64,000 nt of DNA from NCBI GenBank assembly GCA_963377175.1, contig CAUJNA010001489.1, positions 1 to 64,000 on the forward strand. The letters are read 5' to 3'. The notes under the pieces are model-generated. The model was not told where the DNA came from. It did no database searches and was given only the letters and a program-made list of their open reading frames with translations. The position numbers were made by a program, and so were the translations under genes. Origin of the DNA: Effrenium voratum. Lineage: Eukaryota > Sar > Dinophyceae > Suessiales > Symbiodiniaceae. Position 1 is the first letter of the stretch. Each line of letters begins with the position of its first letter. Positions 40,825-51,789 of the stretch are shown piece after piece.

Positions 40825-41078
40825 TTGGGCCAAGCAAAAATCGGCTCAACATGATTATCCTGTAATCTACGCCTCAACTCAGCGAACACCTCAATGAACC
40901 GTCCAGTTCGGCACCACCTCATCACCTATTTGGGTGCGAAAGCATGGACTTGGCACCCGGAATTGTGTACAGAAGGCAACAGGATGACACAGGAGCTTTC
41001 TCAGAATTGAATTTTCACCCGGTTCCGCCGGTTTCCCTTTTTGGCGGGCTGATGAAGACCCAGTGGCTCCAAACTTGA

Positions 41079-41630
41079 CTGCTATTGGGTTGGATCTTTG
41101 GACTTTGACTTTTTGGGAAATCAAGTTGGGCTTTCCACTCAACCCACAAAAAGTGATTCACTTAACCTTCGGGCTCGCCCGAAGTTTGGCTCGGAGTCTC
41201 TTCGGCTTCTTTTGCGCTGGCGGCACAAACCTTCCGGCAGAAAGGCGCCACCCTTTGCCGCGCCGCCGGAAGTCGTCCGCTCCAGTTTGGGAGAAATGGC
41301 CCTCAGAGACCCTCGGGTGGTGTCCTGTTGCGGCGGATGTCTTCTGGGGTTTCCGGATTGCCCTCCGGGTTGGTTGGCTTGGCGAAAGCACGGCAACCGG
41401 CTTTCCGCTTCTTGGTAAACACTTGTGTCGCAAAGGGGGCACCTTCTCCCAAACAGTGGAGCGGCGAGGTAGTTTGGACACAGCACACGCGGATTTGGAT
41501 TTTTGGCCGCTGGCTTGGGGGGGGGGAAGGGCTAGATCATATGGGGATGTGCATGCATGCTCCTTGAGTCTTGAATGCTAATTTGCTTGGCCCTTTAAAC
41601 TTTAACTTTTTTGGAAACCAGTGTGATTAT
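41079..41630. other. Non-coding, with diverged pieces of the TTTAACTT repeat
   Basis: CTGCTATTGGGTTGGATCTT at 41081 matches CTGCTATTGGGTTGGATATT at 44645, which leads copy 4 of the TTTAACTT family. CTTTAAACTTTAACTTTTTTGG at 41594 (given in part) is another fragment. A GC-rich run at 41240-41380 is weakly exon-like. Confidence 0.4.
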
Positions 41631-41853
41631 TTTCCCACTGCCTGAATAAGTTCTGAAGGACCTCCAGGAGGGTCCCTTTTGAAGGCCCAAGCGCGACATC
41701 GATCTTCGGGACAAAGCCTATGGCTGGCATGGGTGTGAAACGGGTCTGGTGACTGAGGTTCCATGAAGTTCGGTTATTTATTGGGAGGTCCCTAAGCGAG
41801 GGACAAACTTTTCTCAGGGCTACTGTCAATGCGCCCTATGGATTCCTGAATAA

Positions 41854-42005
41854 TGTTGACCCCGCATGAATCAACCCAGTATATTAATAGGGGGTGTTCC
41901 CCTCCAAAAGTCAAAAGTGAACCATCCCCACTATAACCAGTTGGACACCCCCATATTAACAAACAGGGGTTTAATTTTTTGGGGGTGTTCATTAAGCGGG
42001 GAACA
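41854..42005. mobile_element. TGTTGACCCC-family MITE (152 bp)
   Basis: Imperfect terminal inverted repeats TGTTGACCCCGCATGAAT and ATTAAGCGGGGAACA. The interior AATAGGGGGTGTTCCCCTCC and ACCAGTTGGACACCCCCAT is shared with 53014-53145. No target duplication was recognised. Confidence 0.8.
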
Positions 42006-42436
42006 GGGTGACTCTGTAGGTTGCACTGCTTTGTGGCTGGTTTGGGCTGGTTTGAGAAGTGAAACCGGCGACCCAAGCCTGGCCTGCGCAGAGCCGCCAG
42101 TCGGCGGGCTGGTGGCTGAGAGCTGCTGAGAGCCTACACGACCCGAAAGCAGTCCAGAGGCAGAAGCTATTAAACAAGTTTAGGATCTCAAAGAGGAGAG
42201 TGGGTGAAGTGATGGCCATTCCTCTCCCTCACTCTCTATCTTCGTCTCCCTCACTCTCTATCTCCCCACGGGAAATCACGAATGGCATGGGTGTGAAGCC
42301 AGGTCAAGCCGCCATTATGTACAGTCTATGGGCCAAAGGGTGCCGGGTCGGTTAAATTCGGGGACCTCAGATGACAGTTGGAAGGTTCGGGCTTTGGATG
42401 GGTTCTAATGACAAAGTCGCAGTCAATTCCTTCTTC

Positions 42437-42457
42437 TTTTTTTTTTTTGGGGGGGGG
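42437..42457. repeat. T12-G9 compound homopolymer
   Basis: T-run directly followed by a G-run. A second, interrupted T8-G run follows at 42512-42535. Confidence 0.9.
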
Positions 42458-42539
42458 TTCTCAATTTAGGCCGTTTGTTTTCCGGGATGTGAATCTGTTG
42501 AGGGGTCCGTGTTTTTTTTGGTGGGGGGGGGTGGGGCGG

Positions 42540-43428
42540 CTGGTGAGTCATGTGATGAGTCATCTCTGCTTGCTTTGACTCGAGCGTGGCCATGACTCAG
42601 ACTCTTCCAGGCTGGGCTTGTGGCACCGGTGCTACGACCTCATTCCCTAAAAAAATCACAAATTAGAGTCACCCCCCCAGCGAAAGAGGGCGATGCTTCT
42701 GAGTGGGCACACTAAAAAGCGAGTCCACCCAGGCACCATTCCTTGTCTGATAGGCATTGTTTAAAGCGCTGAAACCACAGGGCCTTTCTTATATCACTGC
42801 CTGGTGATATCAACCCCCTTTCAATGCACAAATGATTCTCCCTCTCCGTCTCCCTGCTCAAGCGGGCTCGAGGAAACGAGGCCTGATTGCGTCGACGTTA
42901 GGCCGGCACCCTTTATTCGATCTGAGTCCAACTGTCTTCGATGATCGTCAAGAGCCTGCTTTTTTGTTGGAGCCTTTTGTAGAAGCCTTGAGTTGCCCTC
43001 CCAACCATGAGCAGTCAACGAGAGTCACACCTTGCGAGATCCATTTGTGCGGAAAGATTCATCGACTGTTGGTCGGGGTTGCAACTCAATTCTGCCCTGG
43101 AGTCTGGGTGATACGTGTGTGGGCCGCTATGTGCCCACCGGTAGCCGGTTCGATCCCAGGTGGGCAGTTGGGAGAGAGTCACTGAAGGCACTCTCAGTGC
43201 CTTCCAGAAAGGCTCGACGAGAACCCTTCGATGAGAAAACCCCAAACAAAAACTCCCGTGCCCGAGAGATTGTGATTTTCTCCCTGCCACCAGCAACTCC
43301 AATACAATCGACACCACTCGCGTCCCAGCACATGGTGACTGGGCCGCTGGGCCCGAAGCCCGAAGTGGGGGCCGCTGATTTTTGCCGTCGCCGGCGAAGT
43401 GCTAGAAGCCGTGTTCGGAAGGTTGTCT
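42540..43428. other. Non-coding stretch
   Basis: Contains a short hairpin ATATCAC-TGCCTG-GTGATAT near 42790-42812 and TCCCTCACTCTCTATCT duplicates just upstream at 42225-42260. GGTTCGATCCC at about 43145 resembles a tRNA B box but has no tRNA context. Confidence 0.4.
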
Positions 43429-43544
43429 TTGGTGCATGTTGCCAAGGGATGTTAGGACTTTAACTTTTCGCCAACAAAAGGGTTTGAGGTATTAAAGCAC
43501 TAGCAGTTAAACTTTTAGCAGGGGAGCAGAAAGCAACCGAGTGG
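43429..43544. repeat. TTTAACTT-hairpin repeat family, copy 2
   Basis: CTTTGGTGCATGTTGCCAAG, GATGTTAGGACTTTAACTTT, AGTTAAACTTTTAGCAGGGG and AGCAGAAAGCAACCGAG in the same order as copies 1 and 3. Confidence 0.85.
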
Positions 43545-44252
43545 TTTGAATGCTCGCCTTGTTTTCTTGCCCTTCTCTCGTAGTTTTGCCAAATCAGGTC
43601 CGGCGCCGGAGCCCCCAGACGCACCTTTGAAGTCGGCGATCGAATTTTCGGCGACAAAACTGCGTGGGCTGCGGGGCAGGGGAAATCGAGACGTGAGACG
43701 TGAGGTCGTCTCTTGTAGCAAATCTTGGAGCCTTGTCTCAGTACTCGTAGCCAGCTGTAGACTTTCGAATTCGTGTTTGGGGAGCACATCCTCCAAGCTT
43801 TCACGTTTTGGGATTAACAATTCACAGAATGCAATTAAGTATTGCAGACTTGGGATCTGAACTGAGACACAGAGGGTTCAACTGCGGCTCGATTGGAGCG
43901 CCTAGCTTGCCACCATTGACCATAGCTTGCTGCACTGATTTGGCGCGACCTTTGTGACCTGCCTGACTGGCTCAGCAGCCAGTGGTTCGCTGAAAAGTCT
44001 GTGAAAGACGTCAAGAGTCGCCGCATGGTAGTAAATTTAGTCACCAGAAGGGAATTTGGAACTTTCACTGGTGACCCCGGATTCCGGATTGTCCACGTGG
44101 ATGAAAAACAGGCCTCTGCTGTCCAACCAAAAGTGTCTTGGAACAAACAACCCCAAATCGGCACCGGCCGAACAATTCTCACGTCATTCTTTTGGGGCCA
44201 GCGACCCTGGAGGTCGCGACCCAGCAGTTGCCAAACAGCCCCAAGAACTTTC

Positions 44253-44365
44253 ACTTTGGTGCATGTTGCTTGGATGTTAGGACTTTAACTTTTTGCCAAC
44301 AAATAGGTTTTCTATTAAACCACTAAAAGTTAAACTTGTAGCAGGGAAGCAGAAAGCAACCGAGG
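44253..44365. repeat. TTTAACTT-hairpin repeat family, copy 3
   Basis: CTTTGGTGCATGTTGCTTGG, ATGTTAGGACTTTAACTTTT, CACTAAAAGTTAAACTTGTA and GCAGAAAGCAACCGAG. The spacing from copy 2 is about 824 bp. Confidence 0.85.
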
Positions 44366-44654
44366 GAATTTCGGGCTTCTTAGGGCACTGCTCAAAGAAG
44401 AAGTGCACACACTTCTTGTGAACGACTGCGTTCCTTTCATGTTTGTTCAGGAAATCGTGCTTGAAAACTCCCTCAAGCCAACCGCTTGCTTAACAAACCA
44501 CTGTGCTAGGTGAAAGTCGAGGCAGAGTTCCCTCGTTTTGGTCACTCGTCATTCCCTGTACTTGCCCACTTGCCACTCGGATTCGCCGCGCAATCCTTTG
44601 CTTGAAAGTATGCCGAGCGACACATGGACCAACTCTTGGTTGCACTGCTATTGG

Positions 44655-44752
44655 GTTGGATATTTAGACTTTTTTTTTTTTGGAATAAAGGTGTTTTCCA
44701 CTAAAGCCCCAAAAAGTTAAACTTTTTGCAGGGGGGGGTCAACAGCAACCAA
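44655..44752. repeat. TTTAACTT-hairpin repeat family, copy 4 (diverged)
   Basis: TTGGATATTTAGACTTTTTT, CCAAAAAGTTAAACTTTTTG and CAGG...CAACAGCAACC keep the layout, but a T-run has expanded inside the left arm. Confidence 0.65.
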
Positions 44753-44759
44753 GCAACAA

Positions 44760-47405
44760 ATGGGTTCTTCGCGGGTGCTCCGCAAGTCGTCCGTTGATGC
44801 AACAAAACAGCAATCAGTTCAGGGGTTCGCTGCCACCCAGCTTGCGAACCTTCTTTTGGGGGTGCCCGTTCATTTGCAGCAGAGTAGGTCTGATTGCGGG
44901 TGTCCATTGTCTAAAGAACGATCTGACCCCCTTGCGCTCCATGAACAAGGCTTGAAAGAATGGAAGGCCATCAATTGGAACGGAAAGCTTCAGCTTGATC
45001 ACCTACATGCTACCAACATCTCAGCGCTGCGTATCAAGGTGCATTCCTTTGGCTGTTGACTTAGCCATGGAAGATGCCGTCGCGAGCGCAGATGCGCGCT
45101 AGGTCCGGAGCTCAATGGGATATCACGAGCCATGAGTTGAAGCTCCCTGCCAACTGCGAGCGTACGGCGCCTGAGCCTTTTTTTGACGCATGAGCGCCTT
45201 ATGAACGCCGTGGCTCGATTTTGTTGCAAAGTACCTTACCCAAGTCTGATGCTTCGAGTATGCAAGTTCGAAGGCACAGCCACCGCGGAGTTTGTGTCGC
45301 GATGCCGTGGCAGACGGACAAGCGGGTGTTGAGTGTGGGATGGTCTAGGCTCGAGTTGCACACACGCAGTGTGCACATATGTCTGATTTTCCTAACAGGG
45401 AATAGGGTTTTAGGTTGCTACTTTTTGTCGTACCTGCGTGATTCCCTCGGTCTAGAAATCGGTTTGATGTGACTTTTGCGGACCCACCCCTGTAGAATAT
45501 AAAAGGAGGAGTAAAAGTTGTCTGAAAAAGGACCCACAGGGGGAAGAGCAGGTGAATTCCACGCAAAGCGCAGGATACAAAGCGCATTTCAACCGTTTTC
45601 TCGACTCTGTGATAACAGTTTCCATTGCCTTTGATGACTTGTATCCAGTGGCCGACATGGGGACCTTGTTGGGACTGCCTCCCCATGTCATTCCAAATAG
45701 AATTGCCCCGTTGCAAACAAAGTTTCTGTTCAGAACCGGGCGTTGGCCCTTAGATCCCCGCGGGAATCTAAACGAGGTTTGAATACCAGAGTTTCAACCG
45801 TAGGAGGCGTGTTTCAGGGCCAGCTTCCCTATGTTTGGACCAACCTTTTCGCGGGTTTGCAAACTGTCTGTACCTCCAGTTTGCATGTGAGCCTGTATCT
45901 AAGGGGTCGCCTCCAAGACATGTTTTGCATTGCGTAGACTGAGTAGGGGACTTAAGCAGCAGAATGTGCTCCTTAGATCTCATGTTCTGCGCGCCCAAAT
46001 CGTGGGCCCCGGCTGAGTGAGACAATCAACTATAATTTGCCATGTGCAGAAAAGGCCACGCCCGAGAAAGCGGTTTGGGGGGTTCCACCGTGTCATTTTC
46101 ACCGCGGTGCCAGGCCCATCGGCCCATGGTCCGGGGCCCAAGGGCTTTTGCAGCACCAAAATGGGCCGACGTGTCTCAAGTGTCACCTGGAGCCTTGTGC
46201 AAAAGCTCGGCTTGGAGCCAGCAAGAGCCCAAAAAAAAGCCCGATGTGAGCGGGGAACTGCCATGGTTTGGGCTTCCCCGGGGCCGAAACAGCGGTTTTT
46301 GCCAGCTTTTGGGAGCAAACCTGCCGGAACCACAGCCACGTCTGCCTTGAAGGCACCTGCCCAATGCCACCCTCCCATTTTGGCTACGGCCTATGCGACA
46401 CCCGGGGTCCGGTCGGCATGGAGGGTATCTGATTTTGCTCGAACGAAGGGGGGGCGTCTTTTTTCTCGGGCGATTGGTGCCCAGTCGCTGGCCATAGAGG
46501 TACTTTTGCTTCAGATGCTGGAATTCTAGTCTTTAACTTTTGAGGACCGTTTGAGCAGAAGTGGAGACTGCTTTTGGGGTGGTAAGGGAACCTACAAGGA
46601 CATCTTCCATTAGGGGGCCCCCCCATTTTGACCCCCATGATTGCCCACCGAGCGTTTGATTGTCGGGGTGGCCGCTTACCACCGGCCCATGGCCTAGTCC
46701 AGTCGGAATCCCGGGAATGTCCTCCTTTTTCTTTTTTTCTTTTCGCGTTCCTCTAAGTTTTTTTCTTGCAACAAGCCACGCATATCATGGTTGAACGGAA
46801 GCCCCGTTCAAGGTTGCTTTTTGTTTGGCTGGCTTTCCTCGATTTTTTTTCAATTGTTGTTTGTTGTTGGCGGGCTTCCCTTTCAGATTGCATTTTGAGG
46901 AGGGCTTCCCTCCAGTTGTCGTGTTGTGAATTCGCATTCTTTTCAGGCTTGGGCTTCCCTTTCCGATTGCTTTTGTTCTGGGTGTCCCTTTCAGAAGCTA
47001 CTTTTTTCCGGAGCAGGCTTCCTGCTCCTGCATCAGGTGTGGGGTTTGCAGGTGTGTTCGTCCGGATTTTGTTCGGTACTTCCCGGGCTTGTGGCAGGGG
47101 TTGCTTGCCACATGATTCTGACTACCGTTAAACACGGAGCATGCCGTGCTTTCGCCAAGAAGGTGCTTGCCTTGACCTCGAGGGTTAGGAGTCCTTGGTG
47201 GGCCAGGGCCTTTCAGCAGAGACCTTCCAAGGAGCTTCTCCCCAATAAGTTCCTTGTGTTGCTTGGTTGTTGCTGCTGGAGTCCTTCTCCCCAAGAATCA
47301 GAACCACCCACAACGAAAAGCACAAAAGAAGAACATGCAGAGAGACAATTTCGAGGCCCACGCCCAAGACGCCCACTGCTCGGAGTCATTTTGTTTGGGA
47401 CATCG
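44760..47405. other. Mostly non-coding; no gene confirmed
   Basis: A 170-residue frame at 46017-46529 has no motif, and overlapping frames are open on both strands. CCATTTTGGCTACGGCC at 46373-46389 looks partly like a spliced leader but fails on inspection (see rejected). GGCTTCCCTTT words recur at 46870-46990. GGGCTTCCC-type repetition is the only pattern seen. Confidence 0.3.
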
Positions 47406-47407
47406 AG

Positions 47408-47545
47408 GCCCTCCGCTTGGGTTTCGGAGTGGCTGTGCTGGTCATCCTGGCGCTCAGCTCGGTGTACTTCGTCCGGCGGCCCAGCGAAAAGTACCCCAAG
47501 CGGCGACCCGAAGCTCCCAGTTTTGGGGTCCGAGTCCCAGTTTGA
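47408..47545 (+). CDS. Exon encoding a single membrane helix, terminal
   Basis: After CATCGAG|GCC the frame reads ALRLGFGVAVLVILALSSVY, then FVRRPSEKYPKRRPEAPS, and stops at TGA 47543-47545. About 19 hydrophobic residues (LGFGVAVLVILALSSVYFV) followed by a basic RRPSEKYPKRRPE tail fit one transmembrane helix with the tail on the cytosolic side. GC3 is high against the background. The C-terminal residues after PEAP may be intronic if a donor is used earlier. The protein family cannot be named from one exon. Confidence 0.45.
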   Translation, partial: ALRLGFGVAVLVILALSSVYFVRRPSEKYPKRRPEAPSFGVRVPV

Positions 47546-49615
47546 CACAGGCCTAGGTGGCCAGAAAACCAGCCAAAAGCAACCCAAGTGCTAGTTTGGT
47601 CATGGGAATGTCTCGTTTTGGTGTCACGGACAGGGTGATTCTCTGTTGCACTGGTTTATTGGTTTCTACCTCACGCCAGCAAGCCGAGAGCTTCTCCACC
47701 TCTCTTCTGCGTTGTCTGCTCTGCTGCCTGCCGGCCCCTGTTTGCTTTTTCCACTTGCTGAAGGCGCCACCCAAAAATGAAGTTTACAGGTCATAAACAT
47801 TGCCCCTCAAATTCGACAAGGGAAAGAAGAGCAGATCTTGAGTTGGTGGCCTTGCATTTGGGAACCAAGATTCTAGCTTTCAGGAGGGCCATGGTTCGAG
47901 GTCGGGTTGGGCAACAGCGAAACACTGACCGGATGCGTTGGCCTTCTTCTTAGGGATGACCCCAACAGGTCAACCTTTCCGTTCCAGGTCCTTTGGGCAA
48001 CTTACGGGAGGATTGGACTATGCTCGCTGTTTGCCCCCTGGGCTTGGAAGCACTTCGCCGGACTTGACTCGCCCATTCCCCCAGTTTCCGGGCATTTCTG
48101 CCGCGTTTTCTAGACCTCTGGGTTGAACACCCGGCAGGGCAGGCCGTGAACCTTCCAGCTTTCCAGCATTTCAGCCAAATACCGCCGCATTTTTCGAAGC
48201 CTGGGTTTCTCAGACCGACAGCATCTACCTGCCACAGAGGACGGGACTCAGACGCGTAGCACGGGGTATGTTGGCGGTTTTGAGGGCTTTTTTTATTTGA
48301 GCAGCGTTTTGCTAGCTTGCAGCTTGAGCTGAATAGGCTCCTCCATATTGTTCAGAGTTTCGAGGGATAAATGCAACACATCCCCCCAAAGTTTAAGAGC
48401 TAGGAATCAACAAGCCAGGTACGCATTGCCAAGTTCGTGTGTCAGTAAATCCAGGTAGTGCGGGCTGCCGATATCTGCTTTTCTCGGCTCTAGATCACAG
48501 ATATAGATGGGTAATTGAAGGGAAGGGTCCCAACCATAAATGCGGATCTCCACCCTTTTGCCCTTTTGAAATGGATGTCGGGTCAATTGACTGCATGGGG
48601 TGGTTTCTGCGGCGAAGAGTCGCCCTCCTGTCAGATGTGCTCGCCTGCAAGTTAACATTCGACTTAAAGGGGGGTGGGTTCCCGTCCTTGTTTTGGCTTG
48701 GAACTTGAGTCTTTGTCTTTTTTCTCGATTTTCTTGCAGGTGGTAGTTGTGCCCACGTAAAACCTGCTGGAGAGGTTGAAATCAGGGGTTTGCCAACCGG
48801 GAGGCTTATCAACACCAATTCATTGACTTTCGGTTTCTTCCGACATGAGTCTCAAGCCACAAGAAGGCAATCCAAGCACTATGAAAGCCATCCGCGGAGG
48901 TTGCGACCAAAGTGGGGTCAAGTTGCAAAGAGCCACGCCCATATAGGCGTCCTTTTTAGCTTGCTCAGAGATAGATGGGTTCCACTGGTTTAGATGGGTG
49001 TTCTGCCCCATTTTGCCAGGGAAACCCGTCTGTTTGCCAAAAAGGATACCTCTTGCCATGCCCAATTGGTTAGAATCGGTCAGAATTTTCGATGTTTCGA
49101 AGCCGGAGGAGCCTCTTGCAGGAACAGGGCACCAGCCTGAAGGAACTGCAGGAGGAGCTTCAGGCAAGCCGTGGGGGGTTTGGTAGTTCAAGGGGCACGA
49201 AGAGGAAAGAACCGCTGGGGGAACCCCCTTCTTTTGAGAAAGGCCCATTTGGGTTTCCTAAACAAACATTCTCACACATGGGGTTGACTGAATATGCAAG
49301 AGAATGTCACACATGAATTTAGTAAATATGCAAGATAATCAGAGGATCTCAGTTTTGGTGCCTGGGCCGAGACTCTTGTTTTTTTTTTGCGGCGGGGATC
49401 GTCTCATTCCGCTGAATCGTGGTACGGTTTCTGGATGTCGCCACCGATCTTATTTGGTACACTTTTTTTTTTACTGTTGGCTGATCTTCATTCTGCTACA
49501 CTTTCTTTGATCCAAATCCACCCACAACTATAGCAACAAATGTGCAAAAGGCCCTTCTTTAGTGGGCTAAGAAGTTGACTTGGCCATTCTTTAATATTTG
49601 GAGGAGAGCCTATCT
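47546..49615. other. Non-coding stretch
   Basis: ATATGCAAGA direct repeats near 49285-49330. Short open frames without motifs. Confidence 0.4.
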
Positions 49616-49622
49616 TCGTTCA

Positions 49623-49886
49623 ACATGCTTCTTGTGTTGTTTGGACGTCGCCCCATGGCACAGCGTCAGGCAGGTCCAGTTGCCGGCAGTTAAGATCGAC
49701 AGCTGGGTGGCATCCCCATGACATGAGGATTACGTATCTTTGATCCAACATCCCGACAAGTCTATCAACATGTGTTTTTCCCTCTCTTAGCTGCTTCCAG
49801 TTTTCCGCTCTAAGTAGCCAATATCTTTCCGCTCTTATTTGGCGCTCTCTGTCAACATTATTTTTCTCGGCTTTTTGGACATCCAG
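49623..49886 (-). CDS. Weak minus-strand coding candidate
   Basis: Reads KNNVDRERQIRAERYWLLRA, then ENWKQLREGKTHVDRLVGML, then LDLPDAVPWGDVQTTQEAC. The composition is protein-like and partly helical. It is the last part of a longer open frame whose upstream portion runs through the foldback at 50149-50378 and is meaningless. No family is recognised. Confidence 0.25.
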
Positions 49887-49915
49887 ACGTTGAGATCTCA
49901 ACGACACCTGGCCAG

Positions 49916-49978
49916 GCCCACCGCTCAGAGGAGGCCTTGGAGCATGATGCGCTGGAGCAGCGCGTGGCATCCCTGGAG
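49916..49978 (+). CDS. Candidate 21-codon coiled-coil exon
   Basis: Between GGCCAG|GCC and CTGGAG|GCGTGC (AG|G acceptor, GC donor) the exon reads AHRSEEALEHDALEQRVASL then E, in phase 0 at both ends. Leu/Val spacing fits a coiled-coil heptad, and GC3 is high. It cannot be assigned to a family. It overlaps no other coding candidate on the plus strand. Confidence 0.4.
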
Positions 49979-50148
49979 GCGTGCGGAGGGCTATGCGAGG
50001 ATTTTTTGGTGCCAATGGAAGTAGAGTCCCGTCTCTGGGGATTTTTCTAGCGGGTACGCTCCATAGGAGTTCTTTGTGCGTGGCCTCGGAACAGCACCAC
50101 AACAACGGCACTCGCTGCAAATTGCAAATCGGCAACCAACAAATGATG

Positions 50149-50378
50149 ATTCTAGGGGTAGCTTCCATTTTCATTCTGAACCCAGGGATCCTTCTTTCTA
50201 GAAACGTCCGGAAACCCAGGGAAACGGATCCGTTTTTTGAATAGAACAAGGATCCTTTTCCATTCTTTTCAACCCTCGCTCTTTGCAAAAAACAGATCCG
50301 TTTTCCCGGGGGTTCCGGAGGTTTTCTAGAAAGAAGGATCCCTGGGTTCAGAATGAAAATGGAAGGTACCCCTGGAAT
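50149..50378. mobile_element. 230-bp foldback element with about 100-bp arms
   Basis: The left arm ATTCTAGGGGTAGCTTCC, ATTTTCATTCTGAACCCAGG, GATCCTTCTTTCTAGAAA is mirrored by the right arm, which in reverse complement reads ATTCCAGGGGTACCTTCC, ATTTTCATTCTGAACCCAGG, GATCCTTCTTTCTAGAAAA. The arms continue to CGGATCCGTTTTTTG against CGGATCTGTTTTTTG. The loop is only about 20-30 bp. Relatives occur at 28674 and 58737. Confidence 0.9.
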
Positions 50379-51785
50379 TATGGAAAATCGGATTGGCCAG
50401 CCCTCGGCTTTGAACAGCCCAAGAAAAGGGAATGACACCCCCCCAAAAACATACACGAAGAAATGCTGGTGGTTTTCAACTCTATGGTTTCCTCTCTTGG
50501 TGCGAAATGTCCGTCCACAGCACCTGTTGGGATCATATGTGCGTTTTGCCAACCAAAACCCCGTGACGATTCTTTGCAGAGAAGGGCAGAAAGCTGTGAG
50601 AATTCCATAGTTGCACACACACACACACACACCCTCCTCGACATCTGCGAGAATCCAATGGAACTCCCTTAAGTCTATCTTCCGCTGCTCCTACCTTTTT
50701 GTTGCTTAGTTGCCTTCCAAACGTAGTAGCATAGGTGGTTGTCACGCAGCCATGCCGTTTCCCGCGCGGATGAGTGGAAATGTGGGTTTCAGGTTGCCAA
50801 TTTTGGCAAGTGGCCAAGATAATGAAGTAGTGATTGTTCGGAACCAACGCTGGCTTTCAAGCTGGAAACATGTCCAAGGCCTTGTAACTCTGGTTGTGGA
50901 AGACTTGGTTTTAGTGTCACTTTCTGCGGCTCCGCATTGACACACTATAGTCATGGGCGTGGCAAACTTTGGTATCACAGAAAGGGTTGTGTTCCCCGGT
51001 GCCAGAGCGCAAAGATGTCGAGAAAGAAGGATTTTTGCTTGAGTTCCTCAGTCTTACCGGCTTCAAACCCTTTGAAGCCACAAATTCTAAGCGTAGAAAG
51101 TGGCTTTGGTGGATGGCTTTTGGTGCTGGGCATTTTCTGTCAAGTTCCTCCACAATGGCTTCCTTTGTTGGGATTCCTTCCGTTGACCTGGGGAGTTACA
51201 ACAAGCACACTTCAGGCGCTGATTGGAGTGCTCGAGTCTGTACAGCCCAAGGATGCGCGGGTCCCAAGAAACACGCAAAACAGCCGGGCAATGCGCCGGC
51301 ATCTCGAGTTGCTTCAACATTTTTTAAACACCTGCAAACTTGCCAACCTGTGGGTTTCTTCATTCCCTCTTTTCAGCCAGCAAACATCTTCACTTTTTCC
51401 AGTGAGCCCAAGTCTCGCCAAGAGGACTCAGACACATTTGACTTTTTTTTTTCTCTTCTTCTTCTTCTTCTTCTTCTTCTCGACGTTCCTGTTTCGCAAG
51501 CTTGGGCGGCGATGCCTGCGAAGGAATTCTGGTCCACAGGCTGAACTTTCTCAAGCCTCTTCAGGTATGTTTGGAGCTTGGACACGGCAGGACAGAACTT
51601 ATCCAGGGCCCAGTTGGCTGTGCCACTGCACATTTGTTGGCATGTGCTGGTCTTTGAACTTTGTTAGGGAGGGGCTTTTGCTCGAGCCAGTGAAAAGGCG
51701 CTAGCCGCGAGTAGGTCTAGGGACTTCCAGGCTCCACAACGCCGTTGGGAGCGCCGCGGTTGCTCGCGGCTGCGCCCTTGCGCAG
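50379..51785. other. Non-coding stretch
   Basis: Contains (CA)n at 50612-50630 and (CTT)n at 51450-51480. Long open frames on both strands have no motif. Confidence 0.4.
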
Positions 51786-51789
51786 CCAA

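Noticed and set aside
43140..43165. tRNA gene (GGTTCGATCCCAGG)
   Set aside because: The T-stem does not pair properly and no upstream tRNA structure is present.
46373..46389. CCATTTTGGCTACGGCC as a reversed spliced leader
   Set aside because: The reverse complement keeps CCGTAGCCA but then has AAATGG where TTTTGG is needed, and the 3' part is absent.
49620..50630. 336-codon minus-strand open frame as one protein
   Set aside because: Its middle is the two arms of the foldback element, and only the last part looks protein-like.
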